From contig CAMHLV010000016.1 of NCBI GenBank assembly GCA_946186115.1, positions 1 to 46,545 on the forward strand: DNA of 46,545 nucleotides, read 5' to 3'. The stretch comes from an uncultured Prevotella sp. (lineage in GTDB: Bacteria > Bacteroidota > Bacteroidia > Bacteroidales > Bacteroidaceae). Shown here piece by piece: positions 1 to 7,853 of this stretch. Numbering within the stretch: position 1 is the stretch's first letter; each line of letters starts with the position of its first letter. The notes under the pieces are model-generated. The model saw only the letters and a program-made list of their open reading frames with translations. It did not search any database and had not been told where the DNA came from. A program made the translations under genes and the position numbers.

Positions 1-639
1 GGCACCTTCAACCACTCAATACAGGTGGCCAACCTGGCTGGCGAGATAGCCAACAAGATTGGGGCTAAGGCACAACTGGTGAGAACGGGAGCACTATATC
101 ACGACATAGGAAAACTGGCCAACCCCATCTACTTCACCGAAAACCAGTCGGGCATCAACCCACACGAGATGCTCACCGAAATAGAGAGCGCACAGATTAT
201 CATCAGCCACGTCACCGAAGGACTGAAGATGGCCGACAAGAACAATCTGCCTAAGGTGATACGCAACTTCATTGCTACTCACCACGGACACGGCAAGGCC
301 AAGTTCTTCTATATTAAATATAAGAACGAAAACCCAAAGACCCCAGTTGACGACCTGCTGTTTACCTATCCCGGACCGAACCCCTTCACCCGAGAACAGG
401 CTATACTGATGATGGCCGACAGCGTGGAGGCAGCATCACGCTCTCTCTCCGACTATACCGAACAGTCAATACGCGGACTAGTAGAGAAGATTGTTGACGG
501 ACAAATGGCCGACGGATTCTTCCGCGAATGTCCTATCACATTCCGCGACATACAATATGCTAAAACCGTGCTGATAGACAAACTGAAGACTATCTACCAC
601 ACTCGCGTTAGCTATCCAAGCGAAAAAAAGCAGAATTAA
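1..639 (+). CDS. C-terminal part of 7TM-HD cyclic-di-AMP phosphodiesterase (PgpH-like), 5'-truncated
   Basis: The frame is open from the first base, so the 212 residues seen are only the C-terminal end of a longer protein; the upstream membrane part lies outside the window. The fragment starts with GTFNHSIQVANLAGEIA, then YHDIGK (the HD metal pair, about residues 34-38) and ATHHGHGKA, followed by an Asp-containing helix ADSVEAASR. This order of His/Asp ligands is that of the cytosolic HD domain of 7TMR-HD proteins, which hydrolyse the second messenger c-di-AMP (family knowledge from PgpH). The family and fragment boundaries are clear; substrate specificity is inferred. A large palindrome follows 20 bp after the stop. 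Confidence 0.85.
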   Translation, partial: GTFNHSIQVANLAGEIANKIGAKAQLVRTGALYHDIGKLANPIYFTENQSGINPHEMLTEIESAQIIISHVTEGLKMADKNNLPKVIRNFIATHHGHGKAKFFYIKYKNENPKTPVDDLLFTYPGPNPFTREQAILMMADSVEAASRSLSDYTEQSIRGLVEKIVDGQMADGFFRECPITFRDIQYAKTVLIDKLKTIYHTRVSYPSEKKQN

Positions 640-659
640 AAAGAGATTTAGCACACCAT

Positions 660-693
660 AATATTGCACAAATTGGCCAGTTTGTGCAATATT
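660..693. repeat. Perfect inverted repeat, distal ATTGCAC palindrome
   Basis: Arms AATATTGCACAAA (660-672) and TTTGTGCAATATT (681-693) are perfect 13-bp complements around an 8-nt centre. It could be a terminator hairpin for the HD gene, but no clean T-run follows directly. The same half-site recurs at 725-757, so an operator for the downstream outer-membrane gene is the preferred reading. Confidence 0.65.
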
Positions 694-724
694 TGTCACG
701 TTTTTAGTTAATAAAACTTAATAT

Positions 725-757
725 CTATTGCACTTTTACTCCTGTTTTGTGCAATAG
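725..757. promoter_or_regulatory. Proximal ATTGCAC palindrome, likely operator
   Basis: CTATTGCAC (725-733) and GTGCAATAG (749-757) are perfect 9-bp complements, 15 nt apart. The shared half-site (T)ATTGCAC is separated by 14 nt in the upstream palindrome and 15 nt here. The right arm ends 3 bp before the -7 box, so a bound protein would cover the -33 region, as expected for a repressor. Confidence 0.6.
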
Positions 758-760
758 CAC

Positions 761-768
761 TACCTTTG
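761..768 (+). promoter_or_regulatory. -7 box TACCTTTG of the FadL-like gene
   Basis: This matches the Bacteroidota -7 consensus TAnnTTTG, 30 bp before the ATG at 799. No TTTG lies at the usual 19-21 bp upstream; that position falls inside the palindrome at 725-757. Confidence 0.7.
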
Positions 769-798
769 CAGCCGTTTTTAGGAAAAATTGTTTAAAAT

Positions 799-2319
799 AT
801 GAAAAAGATTTTATTTACGGTTATTGGACTCACGATGTCAACCATGAGCGCCTTAGCAGGTGGTTTCCTAACCAACACGAACCAAAGTGTATTATTCGAT
901 AAGAACCCCGCGCGTGACGCTGCAATCGGTCTCGATGGTGTCTATTCAAACCCAGCCGGTGTAGTCTTCATGCCCGAAGGTCTCCACATCGGCTTCAACT
1001 GGCAATATGTACACCAGACACGTAACATCACCACCACAAACCCCGACTTCGCACTTGGCAAGAAGAACAACGGCAACACCGTGAAGGAGTTCGAGGGTGT
1101 GGCTGATGCCCCCATCGTTCCCTCGCTGCAGTTTGCCTACAACAAGGGCAACTGGAGTTTCCAGGCTAACCTTTCCATAGAAGGCGGCGGCGGCATGCTG
1201 GAGTTTGCTGACGGCCTCGGCTCTTTCGAGAGTCAGGTAGGCGCCTTGGCCAGACAGCTGGAGCAGCTGGGCGGACTGGGTTACGACATGGACAGCTATA
1301 TGCGCGGAAGCGAGTATTTCTATGGCATCCAGTTAGGTACAGCCTACAAGATAACCAAAGACCTGTCGGTCTACGGTGGTCTGCGTCTGCTCTACGGCTC
1401 TGCCACCTATAAGGCTAAGCTCAACAACATCATGGCAAAGACAGAAATGGGCTACGTGGATTTCAACGACTACCTGTCGTTAACTTCAGCAAATGTAACC
1501 AACGGTCTGGAACAGGTGATTGCAGGACTGGAGCAGGTGAATGCAGGCATAGCACAATATCAAGCTGCCGGTATGAACGTTCCTGCCGAACTGTTGGCTC
1601 AGCAGCAACAGTTGATGCTTCAGGAGGGAAAGTTGGAATATGTCAGGGAGAATCTGACACAGCTGCAGAAATATGCCGACGGTGTGAATCTGCTCTGTAA
1701 CCAAGACGGTATAGGCATTGCCCCCATCATTGGCGTGGACTATAGATACAAGAATTTCAACTTCGCTGCCAAATATGAGTTCAAGACTCAGATGCGCATG
1801 AAGAACGAATCGACACTGAACGAGGCCAACGCTATTCCTGCCGTCAACAAGTTCCGCGATGGCGAGAAGATCAACGAGGACACCCCGGCACTGCTGGCCA
1901 TCGGTGCACAGTGGAAGCCCATCGACAATGTAAGCCTCAACCTTGGCTGGCACCACTACTTCGACAAGGCTGCCAACTGGTATGGCAACACACAGGAGCA
2001 GCTCGACCACGACACCAACGAGTATCTGGCAGGTGTTGAGTGGGATATCACCGACAGACTCAACATTTCGTGCGGCGGACAGCTGACACGCTACGGACTC
2101 ACCGACAGGTACATGAACGACATGTCGTTCACCACCAACAGTTATAGCATAGGTATGGGCTGCAGCTACAAGATTAACGACATCCTTACCCTCTCGGCAG
2201 CATACTTCCACACAGATTACGAGAACTACAACCGCAACAACTATCCCACAGAAGGTGTCAATGAATCCTTCACACGCAGCAACCGCGTGCTGGCCATTGG
2301 ATGCCAGTTGGATTTCTAA
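799..2319 (+). CDS. OmpP1/FadL/TodX-family outer-membrane transport protein
   Basis: A 506-residue protein with an N-terminal signal peptide (MKKILFTVIGLTMSTMSALA). The mature start GGFLTNTNQSVLF, the RDAAIGLDGVYSNPAGVVF segment and the motif-poor beta-rich body ending LAIGCQLDF (C-terminal Phe) are typical of FadL/OmpP1 barrels, which carry hydrophobic compounds across the outer membrane. Residues about 225-300 form a long amphipathic Gln/Leu-rich helix (VIAGLEQVNAGIAQYQAAG), longer than the loops usual for FadL and probably a coiled coil between strands. The substrate cannot be read. The stop overlaps the convergent priA stop by 4 bp. The upstream paired palindromes suggest specific transcriptional control. 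Confidence 0.87.
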   Translation: MKKILFTVIGLTMSTMSALAGGFLTNTNQSVLFDKNPARDAAIGLDGVYSNPAGVVFMPEGLHIGFNWQYVHQTRNITTTNPDFALGKKNNGNTVKEFEGVADAPIVPSLQFAYNKGNWSFQANLSIEGGGGMLEFADGLGSFESQVGALARQLEQLGGLGYDMDSYMRGSEYFYGIQLGTAYKITKDLSVYGGLRLLYGSATYKAKLNNIMAKTEMGYVDFNDYLSLTSANVTNGLEQVIAGLEQVNAGIAQYQAAGMNVPAELLAQQQQLMLQEGKLEYVRENLTQLQKYADGVNLLCNQDGIGIAPIIGVDYRYKNFNFAAKYEFKTQMRMKNESTLNEANAIPAVNKFRDGEKINEDTPALLAIGAQWKPIDNVSLNLGWHHYFDKAANWYGNTQEQLDHDTNEYLAGVEWDITDRLNISCGGQLTRYGLTDRYMNDMSFTTNSYSIGMGCSYKINDILTLSAAYFHTDYENYNRNNYPTEGVNESFTRSNRVLAIGCQLDF

Positions 2320-4616
2320 AGCGGATCTACATCGTAATAGACCTGCAAAGAAGAATAGTTTTTGTTCGCGAGTATCTGCGATTGCGCAAGCAGCAGATAC
2401 TCGCGAACCCTTTTCATATCGATGCCAAGTTCAAACTTGAGCACCAATTTACGGATATTCTGCTGTTTCACTTTAGCCACCGACGGCTTGTCGGGACCTA
2501 ACACGCGGTTGCTAAACCACTGACGCAACAAAGCTCCAAACTCAAGTGAGGCTGCCTGGACGACGCTGTCTTGCCGGTGCTTCAGATATACATATATCAG
2601 ATGATAGTACGGGGGATATCTGAAGGCCTGGCGCTCGGCAATCAGGTCGCGGTAGAGTGCGGCATAATCGTGGCGCACCACCTGATGGATAACGGGCGTA
2701 TCTTTCTGTTTGGTCTGCAATATTACTAATCCGCGCTTATTCTTGCGCCCGGCACGTCCGCTAACCTGTGCCATCATCATAAAGGCATGCTCATAGGCTC
2801 GGAAGTCGGGCATGTTTAGCATAGAATCGGCATTGATAATGCCCACCACGGAGACGTGGTCGAAGTCGAGACCTTTCGAAACCATCTGAGTACCGATAAG
2901 GACATTAGTACGCTGCGCACCAAAGTCGCTGATGATACGCTCGTAGGCATTGCGAGTACGAGTGGTGTCAAGGTCCATACGGGCAATACGCGCTTCGGGG
3001 AAGGCCTCGCGCACCTGTTCTTCTATCTTCTCTGTGCCGTAGCCGCGTGTCCTGAGGTCGGTAGAGCCACAGCAAGGACACTTAGTAGGCACTTGATAGG
3101 TGAAACCACAGTAGTGACAAGTAAGTTGGTTCAGCTGGCGGTGCAGTGTCAGTTTGACATCGCAATGCTGGCATGTGGGCACCCAGCCGCACTGCTGGCA
3201 CTCTATCATCGGCGCGAAACCGCGACGGTTCTGAAACAGTATAGCCTGCTCGCCACGTTCCAGGGCTTCGCGCACGCGTGTTAACAATATAGGTGAAAAC
3301 GGCCCTGCCATCATCTTGCGGCGCTGCAGGTCGGCAGTATCGACAATCTGAATCTCAGGGAGTTCGATACCTTTATACCGTTCCTTCAGTTCTACCAGTC
3401 CGTATTTGCCGGTTTTGGCATTGTGATAGCTTTCGAGCGAGGGAGTGGCAGTGCCTAACAGGACCTTGCAGGTCGTACATGAGGAATGAGAAGTGAGAGA
3501 TGAGGAATGGTTACTCATCTGCGCAAGCATGATGGCTGTAGAACGGGCATGATAGCGCGGAGCAGGCTCCTGCTGTTTATAGCTGGTCTCATGTTCCTCA
3601 TCGACGATAACCAGGCCCAACCGCTTGAAGGGCAGGAATACTGCCGAGCGGGCTCCCAGTATCACATCGTAGGGATTATCCGACAGCTGTTTCTGCCATA
3701 TCTCTACACGTTCAGCATCAGAATAGCGCGAATGATAGATGCCGAGGCGGTCGCCGAAGATTCGCTGCAGTCGCTGCATCATCTGTACCGTCAGTGCTAT
3801 CTCGGGCAGCAGATAGAGCACCTGTTCCTTGCGCTCAAGGGCCCTTTGTATGAGGTGGATGTATATCTCGGTCTTGCCGCTGCCAGTCACACCGTGCAAC
3901 AGCGTAACCTTCTTCTTCATCATCGACATCAGAATGGCATTGTACGCATCCTGCTGAGCAGTACTCAGAGGTTTCACCAAGTCGGGACGATAGGCGCCAC
4001 CGTGGTTAAGGCGTCCTACTTCGAGCTCGTAGGTCTCAAACATCTGGCGCTTCTCCAACTGCTTCAACGTTTCGGCCGAGGCACCGCTGGCATTCATCAG
4101 TTCCTCACGAGTCACAGGAGTCTCTTTCCACGACTCCTGTCCATACTGATCCCACCCCGACAGTTCCAGGTAACAGGTAAAAGCCTCCAGTTGCTTGCGG
4201 GCCCTTGACAGCACATTCAATGCAATGTGCAATGCTGCTACGTTACGATACTGCTCAGTCAGCCGGACATAGGTTTCAGTCTTTGGCCGGTATCCGTCTT
4301 CTGCCTTCAGTCCGGCAGGCAGTGCCGCCTTCATCACGTCGCCAATGGGCGACAGGTAATAGTCGCTAATCCACCACCACAACTTCAACTGATCATCCGT
4401 CACGACAGGTGCGTCGTCGAGCACCTGCATCACAGGTTTGACATCGTAGCCGGTGGGCTTCACGTCGTGAACACGTGATACCAGTCCGACATACGTCTTG
4501 GAGCGCCCAAAACTAACCAGCACACGCATACCTACCTCTGCCACAGCCCCTTCGGGCATAGCATAGGTGAAAGTGCCTTGCAACGGCACGGGCAATATCA
4601 CGTCCACATACTTCAT
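2316..4616 (-). CDS. priA: Primosomal protein N' (replication restart helicase PriA)
   Basis: A 766-residue protein with N-terminal DNA-binding domain (VDVILPVPLQGTFTYA), Walker A GVTGSGKTEIY, Walker B DEEH (VIVDEEHETSYKQ), motif LLGTATPSLES, and paired zinc knuckles CQQCGWVPTCQHC and CHYCG...CPCC. PriA reloads the replisome at collapsed forks. Between LAQM and CKVLLGTATPS there is an extra Ser/His/Thr-rich stretch of about 15 residues (SNHSSSLTSHSSCTT) encoded by a 7-bp-period repeat. The start ATG lies 5 bp after a -7 box within the inverted repeat shared with the divergent TSCPD gene, so the message may be leaderless. Confidence 0.97.
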   Translation of the reverse strand: MKYVDVILPVPLQGTFTYAMPEGAVAEVGMRVLVSFGRSKTYVGLVSRVHDVKPTGYDVKPVMQVLDDAPVVTDDQLKLWWWISDYYLSPIGDVMKAALPAGLKAEDGYRPKTETYVRLTEQYRNVAALHIALNVLSRARKQLEAFTCYLELSGWDQYGQESWKETPVTREELMNASGASAETLKQLEKRQMFETYELEVGRLNHGGAYRPDLVKPLSTAQQDAYNAILMSMMKKKVTLLHGVTGSGKTEIYIHLIQRALERKEQVLYLLPEIALTVQMMQRLQRIFGDRLGIYHSRYSDAERVEIWQKQLSDNPYDVILGARSAVFLPFKRLGLVIVDEEHETSYKQQEPAPRYHARSTAIMLAQMSNHSSSLTSHSSCTTCKVLLGTATPSLESYHNAKTGKYGLVELKERYKGIELPEIQIVDTADLQRRKMMAGPFSPILLTRVREALERGEQAILFQNRRGFAPMIECQQCGWVPTCQHCDVKLTLHRQLNQLTCHYCGFTYQVPTKCPCCGSTDLRTRGYGTEKIEEQVREAFPEARIARMDLDTTRTRNAYERIISDFGAQRTNVLIGTQMVSKGLDFDHVSVVGIINADSMLNMPDFRAYEHAFMMMAQVSGRAGRKNKRGLVILQTKQKDTPVIHQVVRHDYAALYRDLIAERQAFRYPPYYHLIYVYLKHRQDSVVQAASLEFGALLRQWFSNRVLGPDKPSVAKVKQQNIRKLVLKFELGIDMKRVREYLLLAQSQILANKNYSSLQVYYDVDPL
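3481..3508. repeat. Heptanucleotide tandem repeat inside priA
   Basis: Four consecutive 7-mers on the + strand, GAGGAAT, GAGAAGT, GAGAGAT and GAGGAAT (consensus GAGRRRT), followed by a decayed fifth unit. On the coding strand they are read in frame as the SNHSSSLTSHSS insertion of PriA. Confidence 0.75.
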
Positions 4617-4693
4617 GCCTGCAAAATTACAAAATAAATCGATAATTTAAAATCGAAAAATGAAATTTATTTTGTAATTTTGCAGGCATGAAG
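4611..4693. promoter_or_regulatory. Bidirectional promoter in a perfect 29-bp inverted repeat (priA / TSCPD gene)
   Basis: Bases 4611-4639 and 4665-4693 are perfect reverse complements around a 25-bp spacer. Each arm carries TAATTTTG (4675-4682 on +, 4629-4622 on -), then CAGGC, then the start codon and second codon ATGAAG. The two genes therefore have identical promoter-to-start sequences. Since Bacteroidota transcription starts a few bases after the -7 box, both mRNAs should begin at or very near the ATG. No TTTG -33 element is present at standard spacing in either direction. Confidence 0.75.
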
Positions 4694-4963
4694 ACAAAAC
4701 ATATCATGTACACCACCCACGGCACATGCTCAAAGATGATTGACGTGACTGCCGACGAGAACAACACCATCCAGCAAGTATTCTTCCTGGGAGGATGCAA
4801 CGGAAACCTGCAGGGCATCAGCCAACTGGTGCGCGGACAGAAGATTGACGACGTAATCCGTCATCTCGACGGCATACGCTGCGGCACAAAGGGCACATCA
4901 TGCCCCGACCAGCTCTGCCGGGCCCTTGAGCAACTAAAAACGGCACAATTAGAGGATGCATAG
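4688..4963 (+). CDS. TSCPD domain protein
   Basis: A 91-residue protein containing THGTCSKMIDV, FLGGCNGNLQGI and RCGTKGTSCPDQLCRAL. The last includes the TSCPD signature that also occurs at the C-terminus of NrdJ-type ribonucleotide reductases. Standalone copies are common in anaerobes, and the conserved cysteines (in GTCS, GGC, RCG, SCP and LCR) suggest metal binding or thiol chemistry; the function is not established. The start is the ATG inside the shared inverted repeat; there is no Shine-Dalgarno site because the leader is essentially absent. Confidence 0.85.
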   Translation: MKTKHIMYTTHGTCSKMIDVTADENNTIQQVFFLGGCNGNLQGISQLVRGQKIDDVIRHLDGIRCGTKGTSCPDQLCRALEQLKTAQLEDA

Positions 4964-5073
4964 GCAGCGGGCAGGCACCATTTTACACACAAAAGAACTA
5001 ACTGGCTATTCCTTTTAGAGAGCGATTTTTTCGTTTTTACGCTAAGGCAGCTCATTTACTCAATAATTCTGCG

Positions 5074-5081
5074 TATATTTG
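5074..5081 (+). promoter_or_regulatory. -7 box TATATTTG before the LytS-type kinase
   Basis: Matches TAnnTTTG 20 bp before the ATG at 5102. No strong -33 element is visible. Confidence 0.55.
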
Positions 5082-5101
5082 CATAAATTTCACCAAAGCG
5101 T

Positions 5102-6118
5102 ATGCAGGAGTATTCAAGCATTATGTCAAAGCGTGATTTGTGGCTCGGATTAATCGGGGCACTAATCATGATTTATCCTAATCTTGCATACATTCCATGG
5201 CACATGGAATGGCCCTGCGTGCAACAACACCTCTGGCTCTACTGGTGTTTCCACGTTTTCCGATTCTTATACTTTGCAGCCGTCATCATCTTGGTCTATC
5301 GCATGAATATCACTAAGGGATGGACCTCAGAACAGCGACTTACCATGAGTATCTGCGTGTCGGTAGTGGCTTACGGGCTTTTTGCATACATCAGCCATTC
5401 GCTTTCAGAATACGGTGTGTACGACAAGATAGGCAGCATGCTCATACTGAAATTCATCGTGATATGCGGTCTCGGCATGCTGACGGGGCGCATCTCGCTG
5501 CTCCGAGAGGAGCGTAAGAACATGGCATCGGAAGTAGAACGCCTGCGCACCGAGAACCTGCAGAGCCAACTGGCAGCACTGGCAGGACGCGTGAATCCTC
5601 ATTTCTTCTTCAATTCGCTGAGCGGCATAGCATCGCTCATCAGAGACGGCGACAACAAGCGTACACTGGAATATATCGACGAGCTGTCGGATGTATTCCG
5701 CTATACCCTGCAAAGCAGTGACAAAGGTATGGTGCCACTGAGCGACGAGCTCGACTTTGCCGAGGCTTTCAGCTACGTTTTGGAAGTACGCTATGCCGGC
5801 AAGCTGACCTTTGACATCCAGATAGACAACCAACAAAAAACTATATATATGCTCCCCGTGCTCACACTGTTGCCTGTAATAGAGAACGTAATCGTTCATA
5901 ATTGCATTGATACTGCCCACTCCATGACGGTCTCTATAGGCATTAATGAGCACGGGGATCTCTTTGTTAGCAATCCTATCTATCCCAAGCATCAACGTCC
6001 GAACACCAACGGTATCGGTCTGAAGAACCTGGCCAACCGTATGGAACTGATGTGCGGACAGAAGTTGCGTACAGAGAACAGCGATGGACGGTTTACAGTT
6101 TATATCCCGTTAAAGTGA
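5102..6118 (+). CDS. LytS/YehU-type sensor histidine kinase
   Basis: A 338-residue protein with about four N-terminal membrane helices (roughly residues 13-30, 45-66, 81-98, 110-128), a short coiled coil, then the His_kinase core with NPHFFFNSLSGIASLI (phospho-acceptor His about residue 167). LLPVIENVIVHN (N box) and GIGLKNLANRM (G box) belong to the HATPase domain. There is no extracellular sensor domain, so the signal is probably sensed in or near the membrane. The ATG at 5102 is used; an alternative ATG at 5123 has AGGAG 11 bp upstream. The LytTR regulator gene starts 10 bp after the stop, so the two form a two-component operon. Confidence 0.93.
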   Translation: MQEYSSIMSKRDLWLGLIGALIMIYPNLAYIPWHMEWPCVQQHLWLYWCFHVFRFLYFAAVIILVYRMNITKGWTSEQRLTMSICVSVVAYGLFAYISHSLSEYGVYDKIGSMLILKFIVICGLGMLTGRISLLREERKNMASEVERLRTENLQSQLAALAGRVNPHFFFNSLSGIASLIRDGDNKRTLEYIDELSDVFRYTLQSSDKGMVPLSDELDFAEAFSYVLEVRYAGKLTFDIQIDNQQKTIYMLPVLTLLPVIENVIVHNCIDTAHSMTVSIGINEHGDLFVSNPIYPKHQRPNTNGIGLKNLANRMELMCGQKLRTENSDGRFTVYIPLK

Positions 6119-6128
6119 CAGTAGAAGA

Positions 6129-6773
6129 ATGAGAGTACTGATAGTAGAAGATGAGACTTCTTCATATAAGAATCTGCTGAGTATTCTGAAAGAAGTGGAA
6201 CCTGAGATTGAGGTGGCGGGCAATACTGAAAGCGTGGCCGAGACCGTCAGATGGCTTAGCACGAACGTTCTGCCCGACCTGATTTTCATGGACATTCATC
6301 TCTCTGATGATTCGGCGTTTGCCATCTTCAACCAGATTGAGGTCAATGTGCCCATAGTCTTCACTACCGCCTACGATCAATACGCACTCGACGCATTCAG
6401 AGTGAACAGCATAGACTATCTGTTAAAACCCATAAAGGCCAAGGACGTAAGACGTGCGATAGAAAAATTCCACAAGATAAACATGTTAGATATATCATAT
6501 ATATATTCTACTGACAAGAACACGACGGTATGCCTGAAAAGCGGCGAACAGTTGAACTGCCACAAATCGCTTGAGTCACTACTCACTAACCTTGACCCAC
6601 AAAAGTTCTTCCGCGCCAATAAGCAGTTTGCCGTCAACCGTGACAGCGTCCGCAACATCACCGTGTGGTACGACAGCCGCCTGCTGATTACACTTGACAA
6701 CACTACTCCCGAGCGTCTCTTTATCAGCAAGAACCGAGCCGCAGAGTTCAAGCAGTGGATGATGAGTAGTTGA
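6129..6773 (+). CDS. LytTR-family response regulator
   Basis: A 214-residue protein. The receiver domain shows the acidic pocket in VLIVEDE, phospho-acceptor Asp55 in LIFMDIHL, the conserved Thr in VFTTAYDQYA and Lys in YLLKPI. A LytTR DNA-binding domain follows (about residues 120-210), including KFFRANKQFAVNRDSV. LytTR proteins bind direct repeats upstream of target genes. This is the cognate partner of the kinase 10 bp upstream. Its targets cannot be read from the window; the next gene is separated by 66 bp without a clear promoter. Confidence 0.95.
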   Translation: MRVLIVEDETSSYKNLLSILKEVEPEIEVAGNTESVAETVRWLSTNVLPDLIFMDIHLSDDSAFAIFNQIEVNVPIVFTTAYDQYALDAFRVNSIDYLLKPIKAKDVRRAIEKFHKINMLDISYIYSTDKNTTVCLKSGEQLNCHKSLESLLTNLDPQKFFRANKQFAVNRDSVRNITVWYDSRLLITLDNTTPERLFISKNRAAEFKQWMMSS

Positions 6774-6839
6774 AGAAAGATATTTTATATTTTAGATTGT
6801 ATTAACCTATAAATCAGAGCGAGAAAGCTTATAAAAGAA

Positions 6840-7832
6840 ATGAGAGACAACAGTATTTTACGCGTCGGCATAGTGGGCGCAGGATGGATTGCCGAAAAGG
6901 CTGCCATAACCCTGAACGGACTCAAGGAGTGCGATGCCTATGCCATAGCATCACGGTCACAAGAGAAGGCGGCAGACTTTGCCGCAAAGTGGAATATTCC
7001 TAAGGCTTATGGCTCGTATTCTGAACTGATAGCCGACCCGGACGTGGATCTGATATATATTGCCACGCCCCATTCTCACCACTATGACATCACTAAGGAG
7101 GCTCTGCTGGCCGGCAAGCCCTGTCTGGTAGAGAAGGCATTCATGGCTAATGCCCGGCAGACGGAGGAGATACTTACCATAGCACGTGAACAAAATGTTT
7201 TCTTGGCAGAAGCCATCTGGACACGCTATCAGCCTGCTGTCGGTATAGTACGCAACCTCATCAGCAGCGGACGCATCGGCACGCCACAGCTCATCACCGC
7301 AACCTTAGGTTATTCCATGGGAAGAAAGGAGCGCATATTCAGGCCCGACCTCTGTGGCGGCGCCCTACTCGACCTGGGTGTTTATGCCATCAACTTCGTC
7401 AGGATGTTCACCGACGCAAAGATATTATTGCTTGACGGTCACTGCGTAAAGACTGATACGGGCATGGACCTCACCAACGCCATGACTATCATACTCGACA
7501 ACGGCATACTGGCCAACATACAATCGAGCGCAGCCTGTGTTGGCGACAATATCGGCGTCATAGCAGGCACTGGGGGCAACATCATCATCGACAATATCAA
7601 CAATCCGCAAACCATCACCGTGAACGGACCAGACCGCACCTACGTGGAGACCATCAAGGTGCCACAGCAGATTACCGGCTACGAATATCAGTTCCTTGCC
7701 TGCCGACAGGCTCTTATCGACGGTCTGCCGGAACCTCGCGAGATGCCTCACCAGGAGGTCCTCTATATTATGCAACTCATGGACGGCCTGCGCCAGAAAT
7801 GGGGCGTGCGCTATCCGATGGATGAGGATTGA
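6840..7832 (+). CDS. Gfo/Idh/MocA-family NAD(P)-dependent oxidoreductase
   Basis: A 330-residue protein with an N-terminal Rossmann nucleotide site (VGIVGAGWIAEKAA, GxGxxG) and the dinucleotide-side helix IYIATPHSHHYD. The catalytic-lysine segment is LVEKAFMAN, where the family usually has EKP. The C-terminal alpha/beta domain has GGALLDLGVYAINF. It resembles the trans-dihydrodiol dehydrogenase-like branch that oxidises sugars or cyclitols; the substrate is unknown. The family has many members per genome, so no pathway is assigned from context. Confidence 0.9.
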   Translation: MRDNSILRVGIVGAGWIAEKAAITLNGLKECDAYAIASRSQEKAADFAAKWNIPKAYGSYSELIADPDVDLIYIATPHSHHYDITKEALLAGKPCLVEKAFMANARQTEEILTIAREQNVFLAEAIWTRYQPAVGIVRNLISSGRIGTPQLITATLGYSMGRKERIFRPDLCGGALLDLGVYAINFVRMFTDAKILLLDGHCVKTDTGMDLTNAMTIILDNGILANIQSSAACVGDNIGVIAGTGGNIIIDNINNPQTITVNGPDRTYVETIKVPQQITGYEYQFLACRQALIDGLPEPREMPHQEVLYIMQLMDGLRQKWGVRYPMDED

Positions 7833-7853
7833 CAGCTATTTTTCGAGCACACA

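Noticed and set aside
1486..2211. A 241-codon minus-strand frame inside the FadL-like gene
   Set aside because: It is antisense to a clear outer-membrane protein with signal peptide, has no recognisable motif and no promoter.
2316..2319. Overlapping stop codons of convergent genes (also at 11430-11433 and 20866-20886)
   Set aside because: Short convergent overlaps are common in compact genomes and need no special explanation.
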